Made by a program: the position numbers and the translations under genes. Below are positions 1-5,303 of a stretch of DNA of 6,406 bases, piece by piece. The notes under the pieces are model-generated. The model made no database searches. It had not been told where the DNA came from and saw only the letters and a program-made list of their open reading frames with translations. The stretch's first letter is position 1. Each line of letters starts with the position of its first letter. The DNA is from Bifidobacterium breve (GTDB taxonomy: Bacteria; Actinomycetota; Actinomycetes; S36-B12; UBA5976). The DNA lies in assembly GCA_945861165.1 (NCBI GenBank), contig CAMATO010000062.1:1-6406 (forward strand), given 5' to 3'.

Positions 1-786
1 TCCTGTGTGTAAGATTCCATTTTTTGGTAATTCTTTTTCATGCGTTCCCCAACCAAGTTCTGCTGGAGCAATACCTTCTTCGTAAAATCCTTCCACAGAC
101 CAAGTATTAACAAATTCATTAACTTTTTTGGGTTTGTCAGTAATTTGGGTATCGCGTTCTGCAATATGAATTACTTTCACACCTAATAGATAAGCTAATT
201 CATTATATTTTTCTTGACTTAATGCTTTTTCAATCTTTGAATTAGATTTTCCATCTTGTTTTAATTTATTTGCAATATCAACTAGAGCAGCTTTTGTGAA
301 GTGGGAAACAAGTCCAGGATTAGCACCATGTTCCACAACTGCTGATGGACCTTTTTTATTCCAGGTTTTCATCATTTGGCGAATTCTCATATGTCTTGGA
401 TAAAGAGTTCGCTCTAGAACTGGGCGATCTGCACCATCAACATATGGATTCCATTCCTCAACAGAGGTGTTCAAATACAAAACATTGTTATCGTGACACC
501 ATTGCAAGATTGCGTTGCAATCAATATTCCACGCTAAATCAAGTAATAAGTCACCTGATGAAACTAAGGAAGAAAGTTTTTCACTTAAATTCTCTTTTGT
601 TATTAAGTCTTTTTTGAAAGTAACACCTTGTTTTATTTCATTTACGATTCGATCTGATCGATCATCTTTGTCAATAACAGTTACCTGAGCAGGTTTAGCG
701 ATATGTTTTAAAATCAGTGGCAATGAGCATTGGGCTACAGAGCCTGCGCCAAGTACTAGAACTCGGCCTGAAAATACTTTGTCCAA
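1..786 (-). CDS. hss: Homospermidine synthase, N-terminal 262 codons (runs off left edge)
   Basis: Translating the minus strand from a TTG at 786-784 gives an uninterrupted 262-residue reading frame to the window edge, so roughly the C-terminal 45% of a usual ~470-480 aa enzyme is missing. It starts with a Rossmann NAD(P)-binding fold: LVLGAGSVAQ (GxGxxA at 13-18) and an acidic residue ending beta-2 (D39 in VIDKDD). Family signatures follow: GANPGLVSHF at 154-163 and NTWSVEGF...PAELGWGTHE from about 227. These are characteristic of bacterial homospermidine synthase, which uses NAD to make sym-homospermidine from putrescine (or putrescine plus spermidine) in the cytosol. An in-frame TAA lies just upstream and no ATG is available, so TTG is the only sensible start; GGAGG precedes it by 4 nt. 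It lies 62 nt downstream of rdgB on the same strand and may be read through from that operon or from its own promoter. Saccharopine dehydrogenase is the wider fold family, but the signatures favour hss. Confidence 0.88.
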   Translation of the reverse strand, partial: MDKVFSGRVLVLGAGSVAQCSLPLILKHIAKPAQVTVIDKDDRSDRIVNEIKQGVTFKKDLITKENLSEKLSSLVSSGDLLLDLAWNIDCNAILQWCHDNNVLYLNTSVEEWNPYVDGADRPVLERTLYPRHMRIRQMMKTWNKKGPSAVVEHGANPGLVSHFTKAALVDIANKLKQDGKSNSKIEKALSQEKYNELAYLLGVKVIHIAERDTQITDKPKKVNEFVNTWSVEGFYEEGIAPAELGWGTHEKELPKNGILHTG

Positions 787-790
787 CGAA

Positions 791-795
791 CCTCC
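791..795 (-). promoter_or_regulatory. Shine-Dalgarno GGAGG that fixes the TTG start of hss
   Basis: GGAGG on the minus strand lies 4 nt before the TTG at 786. It is one of the stronger ribosome binding sites in the window and supports the non-ATG start, because an in-frame stop is found a few codons upstream. The spacing is shorter than ideal. Confidence 0.6.
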
Positions 796-819
796 AAATT
801 AAAGTTGCATGAAGGTAAA

Positions 820-825
820 ATAATA
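820..825 (-). promoter_or_regulatory. Possible -10 box for hss (TATTAT)
   Basis: The minus strand reads TATTAT (5 of 6 to TATAAT) in the 62-bp gap between rdgB and hss, which would put a start site near 813 and leave a short leader containing the GGAGG. No convincing -35 hexamer is found 17 nt upstream (GTCTGC). There is no hairpin between rdgB and hss, so co-transcription is equally possible. Confidence 0.3.
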
Positions 826-848
826 CAGCACGCAGATCTCGAGCAGAC

Positions 849-1454
849 TTAGCCTGGCAACTGCTTTAAGATCATTGACATTTTCCTTAAGGCTATTCCG
901 CGATGACTAATCTTGTCTTTTTCTGAATCACTTAACTCAGATGAAGTTTTGGTTAAACCTTGTGGCACAAAAATTGGGTCGTATCCAAAACCATTTTTGC
1001 CTCTGACTTCTTTAATGACCTGGCCAGGCATTTGCCCATCTACAACAAGTTCAAGTTCTTGAGATTTATCAACTAAAGCTATAGAGCACTCAAATTTGGC
1101 ACTTAGTAAAGATTGATCTAGCTCTTTAATTTCATTTAGTAATTTCATGACATTTGCCTTGTCATCGGCTTCAATTCCTGCGTAACGGGCACTAAAAATA
1201 CCTGGAGCGCCATTTAAGGCCTCAACAACTAATCCTGAATCATCTGCCAGGGCAGGTAAATTTGTGAATTCATTTATCGCTCTGGCTTTGATTAAAGCAT
1301 TCTCAGCAAAGTTAGCACCGGTTTCTTCGACCTCGGGAACTCCTGGAAACTGACTAACGGTAACTAATTTCAGGTCGGGCAAGAATTCGTTGAGGATTCT
1401 TTGAAATTCAATAACTTTATGAGTGTTGGCTGTTGCCAACACAATTTTTTTCAT
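849..1454 (-). CDS. rdgB: XTP/dITP pyrophosphatase (RdgB/HAM1 family)
   Basis: The 201-residue protein matches the usual length of the family. Visible signatures in order are ATANTHKVIEF (7-17, substrate and phosphate contacts including N10 and K13), TGANFAENALIKAR (45-58), ADDSGLVVEALNGAPGIFSARYAG (70 onward, with the metal-binding D71/D72 pair), GKNGFGYDPIF, and a C-terminal SHRGIAL. The enzyme hydrolyses the deaminated purine nucleotides ITP, dITP and XTP to monophosphates plus pyrophosphate, keeping them out of DNA and RNA. The ATG at 1454 lies 2 nt after the rph stop codon, so the two are almost certainly translated from one message; this rph-rdgB pair is a standard actinobacterial arrangement. 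No strong separate ribosome binding site is needed or evident. Nothing looks damaged. Confidence 0.97.
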   Translation of the reverse strand: MKKIVLATANTHKVIEFQRILNEFLPDLKLVTVSQFPGVPEVEETGANFAENALIKARAINEFTNLPALADDSGLVVEALNGAPGIFSARYAGIEADDKANVMKLLNEIKELDQSLLSAKFECSIALVDKSQELELVVDGQMPGQVIKEVRGKNGFGYDPIFVPQGLTKTSSELSDSEKDKISHRGIALRKMSMILKQLPG

Positions 1455-1456
1455 CT

Positions 1457-2179
1457 TTACTTCAATGCCTCAAGTTGTAATTTGGTTAATTCAACGCAAC
1501 CTTGAGCAGCCATGGCTAACAAGTTGTCTAATTCTGATTTGTCGAAAGGTGCACCTTCAGCAGTTCCCTGTACTTCAATATATTTTCCGCCACCAGTCAT
1601 GACCACGTTCATGTCAGTTTGGGCACGCACATCGTCTTCGTAATGCAAATCAAGTCTTACTTCCCCATCAATAATGCCCACACTTACTGCAGCTACTGAG
1701 TCAATCAATACCTTTTCAACTGAGTCAATAATCCCTTTATTTTTAGCCCATTTCAAAGCATCTACTAAAGCAACATAGGCACCAGTTATGGCAGCAGTTC
1801 TGGTTCCTCCATCTGCTTGCAAAACATCACAGTCTAAAACAATAGTGTTTTCACCAAGTGCTTTGTTATTAATAACTGCTCTTAAGCTTCTGCCCACAAG
1901 TCTTGAAATTTCTTGGGTTCGGCCGCCCAGTTTTCCTTTAACAGATTCACGATCTGACCTTGATTCGGTTGATCTGGGTAACATGGCATATTCTGCGGTG
2001 ACCCAACCCTCCCCGGAATCCTTCTTAAACCTGGGCACACCTGCAGTAACCGAAGCAACACAAAGAACTCGGGTTCTTCCAAAGTGGACTAAACAAGATC
2101 CTTCAGCATTTTCTAACCAATTTCTTTCAAATTTAATTGGTCTTAATTGATCTTTAGCTCTGCCGTCACTTCTTGTCAT
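1457..2179 (-). CDS. rph: Ribonuclease PH
   Basis: The 240-residue protein is a full-length RNase PH, the phosphorolytic 3'-5' exoribonuclease that trims tRNA 3' ends. It opens with RSDGRAKDQLRPI, followed by GSCLVHFGRTRVLCVASV, the GEGWVTAEYAMLPRST segment (56-71), GGRTQEISRLVGRSLRA (R87 at the phosphate-binding position), and LQADGGTRTAAITGAY, the second phosphate-site loop. The ATG at 2179 is preferred because AGGTGG (2185-2190) sits 5 nt upstream; a GTG three codons earlier would lie inside that ribosome binding site. The gene starts 21 nt after the murI stop and ends 2 nt before rdgB, so murI-rph-rdgB looks like one operon. Confidence 0.97.
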   Translation of the reverse strand: MTRSDGRAKDQLRPIKFERNWLENAEGSCLVHFGRTRVLCVASVTAGVPRFKKDSGEGWVTAEYAMLPRSTESRSDRESVKGKLGGRTQEISRLVGRSLRAVINNKALGENTIVLDCDVLQADGGTRTAAITGAYVALVDALKWAKNKGIIDSVEKVLIDSVAAVSVGIIDGEVRLDLHYEDDVRAQTDMNVVMTGGGKYIEVQGTAEGAPFDKSELDNLLAMAAQGCVELTKLQLEALK

Positions 2180-2184
2180 GAATT

Positions 2185-2190
2185 CCACCT
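2185..2190 (-). promoter_or_regulatory. Shine-Dalgarno AGGTGG for rph
   Basis: AGGTGG on the minus strand is followed by AATTC and then the ATG at 2179. It decides between this ATG and the in-frame GTG at 2188, which overlaps it. Confidence 0.7.
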
Positions 2191-2200
2191 TATCTTGTTT

Positions 2201-2992
2201 TTAAGCTTGTTGAACATTTGCAACTTCTGGGCCTAAAAATCTTTTAGCTAAAGGAGCAAATGTTGAAACATCCCCAGTTGCCAAAAACTCGTGTTTTGGT
2301 TTGCCAGCATTTTTTTCTCTAAGTAAATTTTTTGTCACAAGCACTTGATAAAGATCTTGTGCTGTTTCATCAGCACTAGAAACTATTGCTACATCTGGAC
2401 CAAGGGTATAACTGATTGCACCAGAGATTAAAGGGAAATGTGTGCAACCAAGCACCACAGTGTCAATTTGGGCTTTAGTTAATTCTTGTAAATATTCTTT
2501 AGCAATACTTAACACTTCTTCTCCTGAAGTAATTCCTCTTTCAACAAATTCTACAAATCTAGGGCAGGCTTTAGAAAACAATTCAATATCGGGGGCAGCA
2601 GAAAAAGCATCACCATATGCTCCACTTTCAATTGTGGCCCGAGTTCCAATAACACCTACTTTTTTATTTCTGGTAACAGAGACTGCTCTTCTCACGGCAG
2701 GCCCAATTACTTCAATTACGGGAACGTCGTAGCGCTCGCGAGCATCACGCAACGTTGCCGCAGAAGCTGTGTTACAGGCAATAACAATGACTTTAACGCC
2801 ATCTTTGACAAGTTTGTCCATAATGTCGAGGGAAAATTTTCTTACTTCAGCAATGCTCCTTGGACCATAAGGCCCATTGGCCGTATCTCCGATGTATCGA
2901 ATGGGTTCATTGGGAAGTTGATCCAAAATAGCTCTGGCAACTGTGAGCCCACCAACTCCTGAGTCAAGGATTCCAATGGGTTTGTTGTCCAT
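2201..2992 (-). CDS. murI: Glutamate racemase
   Basis: The enzyme interconverts L- and D-glutamate to supply D-Glu for peptidoglycan. The 263-residue protein starts IGILDSGVGGLTVARAI (D10, catalytic region), then YIGDTANGPYGPRS, VIACNTASAA with the first catalytic cysteine C73, PVIEVIGPAV, GVIGTRATIESGAY, and VVLGCTHFPLI with the second catalytic cysteine C183 and H185. The spacing between the two cysteines is what the family expects. The frame stays open a further 23 codons to 3061, but the ATG at 2992 is chosen because family members begin two to five residues before IGILDSG and the extra residues (PKTVGKAQQIVG...) have no counterpart. No clear ribosome binding site precedes it. It is divergent from the rhodopsin gene and heads the murI-rph-rdgB unit. 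Confidence 0.96.
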   Translation of the reverse strand: MDNKPIGILDSGVGGLTVARAILDQLPNEPIRYIGDTANGPYGPRSIAEVRKFSLDIMDKLVKDGVKVIVIACNTASAATLRDARERYDVPVIEVIGPAVRRAVSVTRNKKVGVIGTRATIESGAYGDAFSAAPDIELFSKACPRFVEFVERGITSGEEVLSIAKEYLQELTKAQIDTVVLGCTHFPLISGAISYTLGPDVAIVSSADETAQDLYQVLVTKNLLREKNAGKPKHEFLATGDVSTFAPLAKRFLGPEVANVQQA

Positions 2993-3157
2993 AATTATGC
3001 AAAGCCTATTGCTCGAAGCAGATCCCACTATCTGTTGGGCTTTGCCCACAGTTTTAGGCAACTTTCGCCCAAAACCGCCCCAGTTTTAATAAAAGTGGAA
3101 GAAAAACCCCTTCAGATATTGTCCATATTCGAAACTTGGCGCTATGGTCAGTCTCAG

Positions 3158-3170
3158 CCCGAAATTCGGG
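3158..3170. promoter_or_regulatory. Perfect 6-bp-arm palindrome, possible operator for the rhodopsin gene
   Basis: CCCGAA-A-TTCGGG is a perfect inverted repeat with a single-base centre, unlike a hairpin terminator but typical of a site for a dimeric DNA-binding protein. It lies 74 bp before the rhodopsin start codon and about 24 bp upstream of the AATAAT -10 candidate at 3195-3200. The binding protein is unknown and the role is inference. Confidence 0.3.
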
Positions 3171-3194
3171 TGGTAAGGATTTGGGAACTTCTCT

Positions 3195-3200
3195 AATAAT
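3195..3200 (+). promoter_or_regulatory. Possible -10 box for the rhodopsin gene (AATAAT)
   Basis: AATAAT matches TATAAT at 5 of 6 positions and would start transcription near 3207, leaving a ~37-nt leader that keeps the ribosome binding site intact. No good -35 element is found at 17 nt (GGTAAG). The alternative pair TTGTCC/TATGGT at 3119-3148 would give a leader of about 90 nt. Confidence 0.3.
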
Positions 3201-3232
3201 GGAGAGTTTCAAAATCTTTGCGTTTTCGTCTT

Positions 3233-3237
3233 GGGAG
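3233..3237 (+). promoter_or_regulatory. Shine-Dalgarno GGGAG for the rhodopsin gene
   Basis: GGGAG is separated from the ATG at 3244 by 6 nt, good spacing. It selects this start over the in-frame ATG at 3199 and the TTG at 3136, neither of which has a comparable site. Confidence 0.65.
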
Positions 3238-3243
3238 TTTGGC

Positions 3244-4053
3244 ATGGTTGGAATTTCAGTTCTGTCTAACGGACAGTTCCAGGCTGTATACAACGTCTTG
3301 TCTTTTGCTCTAGCATCGATGATTTTTGCAACACTATTCATGCTGGTTGCGCAAGGCCGTGTATTGCCTCGTTACCGTCAAGCGCTGATTACATCAGCAA
3401 CTGTTACCGGTATCGCTGCTTATCACTATTTCAGAATATTTGATTCTTTCCGTCACGCATATGTGCAAACAGCTGTGGGTGGAGATTATTCATTAGTTGC
3501 AGGAGAAGGTTTCAACGAAGCTTACCGTTACGTTGATTGGCTTCTAACTGTTCCTCTACTACTTGTAGAAACAGTTGCAGTTCTTGCATTGGCAAAGAAA
3601 GTTCAAAGCCAATTGTTAGTTCGCTTAGTTCCAGCATCAGCATTGATGATCATTCTTGGTTACCCAGGTGAAATTGCTACAGAACTTGGTCCAAAAATGG
3701 TATGGGGCGCACTTTCAACAATTCCATTCCTTTACATTCTTTACATCTTGTTTGTTGAACTTGGTAACTCAATGGGTCGCCAACCAGCAGGCGTTGCAAA
3801 AGAACTTGCAAAGTTGCGACTATTACTTCTTGCAACTTGGGGCGTTTACCCAATCAGCTACCTATTCCCAGCATTTGGCGAATTTTTTAGTAGCGCTTGG
3901 TTCGAAGGCACAAATGCATTCGTGCTACGTCAATACGGCTACTCAACTGCAGACGTCTTGGCTAAAGTAGTGTTCGGTCTAATGATTTACAAGATCGCAC
4001 GCATGAAGAGCTTTGCTGATGATCGTTCATTCGCTAAGAGCGAAGGTCACTAA
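3244..4053 (+). CDS. actR: Actinorhodopsin-type light-driven proton pump
   Basis: The 269-residue protein is a microbial rhodopsin of the inner membrane, expected to pump H+ outward using retinal. Seven hydrophobic segments lie at about 12-35, 45-66, 94-116, 124-142, 152-172, 188-210 and 226-250. Helix C carries RYVDWLLTVPLLLVE with R95, proton acceptor D98, T102 and proton donor E109, the D-T-E set of outward proton pumps. H61 in helix B (AAYHYFRIF) is the partner of the acceptor in proteorhodopsins. K241 in helix G (STADVLAKVVFGL) is the retinal Schiff-base lysine. L106 occupies the spectral tuning position (proteorhodopsin 105), predicting green absorption. G155 (VWGALST) occupies the xanthorhodopsin fenestration position. 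The start is the ATG preceded by GGGAG; it gives the short N-terminus usual for actinorhodopsins. The gene is a single-gene unit: divergent from murI, convergent with DUF2017. No retinal or carotenoid genes are visible. Strong CGT/GCA/CTT codon preference suggests high expression (impression only). Confidence 0.96.
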   Translation: MVGISVLSNGQFQAVYNVLSFALASMIFATLFMLVAQGRVLPRYRQALITSATVTGIAAYHYFRIFDSFRHAYVQTAVGGDYSLVAGEGFNEAYRYVDWLLTVPLLLVETVAVLALAKKVQSQLLVRLVPASALMIILGYPGEIATELGPKMVWGALSTIPFLYILYILFVELGNSMGRQPAGVAKELAKLRLLLLATWGVYPISYLFPAFGEFFSSAWFEGTNAFVLRQYGYSTADVLAKVVFGLMIYKIARMKSFADDRSFAKSEGH

Positions 4054-4072
4054 ATATCAGTTAAGTAATTAA

Positions 4073-4108
4073 ATTAAAGGCCTTGGGTGCAAACCCAAGG
4101 CCTTTAAT
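4073..4108. terminator. Bidirectional terminator between actR and DUF2017
   Basis: ATTAAAGGCCTTGGGT pairs perfectly with ACCCAAGGCCTTTAAT (16 bp) around a GCAA loop of GNRA type. It begins 19 nt after the rhodopsin stop and ends 5 nt before the DUF2017 stop, so it sits exactly between two converging genes. T-rich sequence lies on both exits, though neither has a long uninterrupted T run. Confidence 0.92.
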
Positions 4109-4113
4109 AATTT

Positions 4114-4659
4114 CTAGGAATTCATTTCCTCTAGTAAATTTGATTGCAACCACGTCAACCAAGCATAAATATCCTTAGCATGATCTAGGTCCTCTTGACC
4201 TGTTATTTCGTCTTCGTCTTGCTCATCGGTGATGCCAACCCTGGTACCAAGAGCTAATCTCACATCATTGATGACAGTGAGCCAAGATTCAAAGTCTTTA
4301 GGTTTTATTGAAACAGTCTCATCTGGCTCAGGTAGATTTTCCAACACAAATTGGGCACGTTTTATTTTCAGTTCCCGCAAAGATCTTTCTGTGAATCTTC
4401 TAAACTCCTCAGAGGCTTCCCTATCGTTTTGATACGCATCAGGAAGTAGCCTCAACAACACATCGTCATCAGGTTTTGTTGCGGTGGAATCAATGCCTAT
4501 CAGTTGGGCCAAGGGGTCAACACTCTCATTAATTTTAAGCGGGACTAAGAGCGCAACAATTTGTTCAATCATAGAAGTCAGCAGCGCGATTTCTAAAGCT
4601 TCAATTTGAAAAGTTATTTCACCATTTACTTGTTTTCTAAATCCCCGATTTTCCATCAT
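4114..4659 (-). CDS. DUF2017 family protein, partner gene of clpS
   Basis: The 181-residue soluble protein is recognised as DUF2017, an actinobacterial family encoded next to clpS and of no established function. It begins MMENRGFRKQVNGEITFQIE, with a helical EIALLTSMIEQIVALL segment typical of the family near residues 23-38, an RLLPDAYQNDREASEEFRRFTE block in the middle, and a C-terminal DIYAWLTWLQSNLLEEM motif. The region around 150-160 is very acidic. No membrane segment or signal peptide is present. The start at 4659 is chosen because its ATG overlaps the clpS stop (TGATG, one shared base), indicating translational coupling; an ATG 8 codons earlier would give a 25-nt overlap and lacks a ribosome binding site, and the ATG directly following is also possible. 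Some annotations call relatives transcriptional regulators, but I see no DNA-binding motif. Confidence 0.85.
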   Translation of the reverse strand: MMENRGFRKQVNGEITFQIEALEIALLTSMIEQIVALLVPLKINESVDPLAQLIGIDSTATKPDDDVLLRLLPDAYQNDREASEEFRRFTERSLRELKIKRAQFVLENLPEPDETVSIKPKDFESWLTVINDVRLALGTRVGITDEQDEDEITGQEDLDHAKDIYAWLTWLQSNLLEEMNS

Positions 4660-4940
4660 CAAGATTTCTGTAACGTGGCCCATAAACCATAGGAATGCAT
4701 GGCATTAACATCTCGTTCCATTTCTTCTCTTGAACCTGTGTTCACCACAGATTTTCCATCATTATGGACCTGAAGCATTAGCGTTTCGGCTTTCTCTTTG
4801 GAATATTTGAAATAAGTCATAAATACATGTGTCACGTAATGCATCAAATTGATTGGGTCATTCCACACAATACAAACCCAAGGGGTATTGGGATTTGTTT
4901 CAGAAGAAACACTTTGCGTTTCTAAGGGGGCAATACTCAT
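4659..4940 (-). CDS. clpS: ATP-dependent Clp protease adaptor ClpS
   Basis: The 93-residue protein is a complete ClpS, the adaptor that delivers proteins with bulky N-terminal residues (N-degrons) to the Clp AAA+ unfoldase (ClpC in actinobacteria) for degradation by ClpP. After a ~20-residue flexible N-terminus, the core reads VCIVWNDPINLMHYVTHVF, where N27-D28 and M33 match E. coli N34-D35 and the M40 gate residue; LMLQVHNDGKSVV follows, with H59 matching H66. These are the residues that bind the substrate alpha-amino group and side chain. The end, HSYGLWATLQ, is the actinobacterial variant. Its stop overlaps the DUF2017 start, and DUF3039 ends 36 nt upstream on the same strand. No ribosome binding site is obvious before the ATG; the preceding bases are A/T-rich (TATAAAAGC). 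Confidence 0.97.
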   Translation of the reverse strand: MSIAPLETQSVSSETNPNTPWVCIVWNDPINLMHYVTHVFMTYFKYSKEKAETLMLQVHNDGKSVVNTGSREEMERDVNAMHSYGLWATLQKS

Positions 4941-4976
4941 GCTTTTATATTTGCATCGAAGCTAGGTTTTGGCCAA

Positions 4977-5225
4977 TCACTTAAGTGAATCAAAAATTTT
5001 CTTGCAGTCAGGACAAATTGGGAACTTTCCAGGATCCCTGCCTGGGACCCAAACTTTCCCACATAAAGCAATAACTGGTTTTCCGGTTACTGCGCTTTCC
5101 ACAATCTTTTCTTTTTGAACATAGTGTGCGAATTTCTCGTGGTCCCCGTCATCATTGGTTTCCAGCGTTCGTTCATCAAGCAGAGTGTCACCCAGGGAAC
5201 CGGGGCTGTCTAGTGGAGTAGTCAC
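4977..5225 (-). CDS. DUF3039 family small protein
   Basis: This 82-residue protein is recognised as DUF3039, a small conserved actinobacterial family with no assigned function. After a variable acidic N-terminus comes the conserved core DDGDHEKFAHYVQKEKI (25-41), ESAVTGKPVIALCGKVWVPG (43-62) and a CPDCKKIF tail. C55, C71 and C74, with H29 and H34 as possible further ligands, look like a zinc-binding arrangement, but that is inference. The start is a GTG at 5225: no ATG exists in frame, and this start retains the N-terminal length expected for the family. There is no ribosome binding site at proper distance, while CAGAAT (5232-5237, minus strand) ends 7 nt before the GTG, compatible with a leaderless message. 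It is divergent from the carbamoyltransferase gene and probably leads a unit with clpS and DUF2017. Confidence 0.85.
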   Translation of the reverse strand: MTTPLDSPGSLGDTLLDERTLETNDDGDHEKFAHYVQKEKIVESAVTGKPVIALCGKVWVPGRDPGKFPICPDCKKIFDSLK

Positions 5226-5231
5226 AGTCCG

Positions 5232-5237
5232 ATTCTG
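5232..5237 (-). promoter_or_regulatory. Candidate -10 (CAGAAT) for a leaderless DUF3039 transcript
   Basis: CAGAAT on the minus strand matches TATAAT at 4 of 6 positions and places the transcription start at or next to the GTG start codon at 5225. The best -35-like hexamer (AAGACA, 5258-5263) is 20 nt away, longer than usual. Leaderless messages are common in actinobacteria. Confidence 0.3.
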
Positions 5238-5251
5238 GCAGAAGCCTTGGG

Positions 5252-5257
5252 TAGGAT
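5252..5257 (+). promoter_or_regulatory. Candidate -10 (TAGGAT) for the carbamoyltransferase gene
   Basis: TAGGAT is a familiar actinobacterial -10 form and would start transcription near 5264, leaving a ~40-nt leader with the GAGGAAG site intact. No persuasive -35 is seen. An alternative, TTGTCT (5257-5262) with TATCAA (5281-5286), would start inside the ribosome binding site and is less likely. No arginine-repressor-like (ARG box) palindrome is visible in the 78-bp gap. Confidence 0.25.
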
Positions 5258-5288
5258 TGTCTTTTCAGCCCCTGATTTCTTATCAAGC

Positions 5289-5295
5289 GAGGAAG
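5289..5295 (+). promoter_or_regulatory. Shine-Dalgarno GAGGAAG for ornithine carbamoyltransferase
   Basis: GAGGAAG ends 8 nt before the ATG at 5304 and selects it over an in-frame TTG at 5247, which has no ribosome binding site. Confidence 0.65.
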
Positions 5296-5303
5296 ATCTA
5301 TTC

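Larger units (their letters stand above)
2993..3243. promoter_or_regulatory. Divergent murI/rhodopsin intergenic region
   Basis: This 251-bp stretch separates the murI start (minus strand) from the rhodopsin start (plus strand) and is the longest gene-free part of the window. It must hold promoters for both genes. I see a small dyad CAGAT-6 nt-ATCTG at 3019-3034, an overlapping short hairpin TGGGC-TTT-GCCCA at 3036-3048, a perfect operator-like palindrome at 3158-3170, and A/T-rich -10-like hexamers on the plus strand at 3143-3148 (TATGGT, with TTGTCC 18 nt upstream) and 3195-3200 (AATAAT). No reliable promoter for murI can be picked by eye. Open frames that cross the region on either strand have no recognisable family and appear to be chance. 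Confidence 0.6.

Noticed and set aside
345..617. Plus-strand open frame of 90 codons
   Set aside because: It lies antisense inside the homospermidine synthase gene, which has clear family motifs, and its translation resembles no family.
832..844. Adjacent AGATCT and CTCGAG sites, looking like a cloning junction
   Set aside because: Two overlapping restriction hexamers occur by chance; flanking sequence is natural on both sides and genes continue normally.
1788..2150. Plus-strand open frame of 120 codons opposite rph, and a minus-strand frame at 1882-2082
   Set aside because: Both are other-frame shadows of RNase PH with no recognisable motif or ribosome binding site.
2442..2732. Plus-strand open frame opposite murI
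   Set aside because: Antisense to conserved catalytic segments of glutamate racemase; low-complexity Ser/Thr-rich translation without a family.
2993..3061. N-terminal extension of glutamate racemase to an upstream start at 3061
   Set aside because: The extra 23 residues have no counterpart in the family, which starts just before IGILDSG.
3136..3243. Longer rhodopsin N-terminus from TTG 3136 or ATG 3199
   Set aside because: Neither has a ribosome binding site, and actinorhodopsins normally start shortly before helix A; ATG 3244 has GGGAG at 6 nt.
3054..3341. Minus-strand open frame of 95 codons spanning the divergent region and the rhodopsin 5' end
   Set aside because: It overlaps the rhodopsin start antisense and the longest murI frame, and its sequence has no recognisable domain; most likely chance.
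3656..3970. Second plus-strand frame within the rhodopsin gene
   Set aside because: Frame-shifted shadow; the rhodopsin frame carries all seven helices and key residues.
4229..4432. Plus-strand frame opposite DUF2017
   Set aside because: Antisense shadow, beyond the terminator and with no ribosome binding site.
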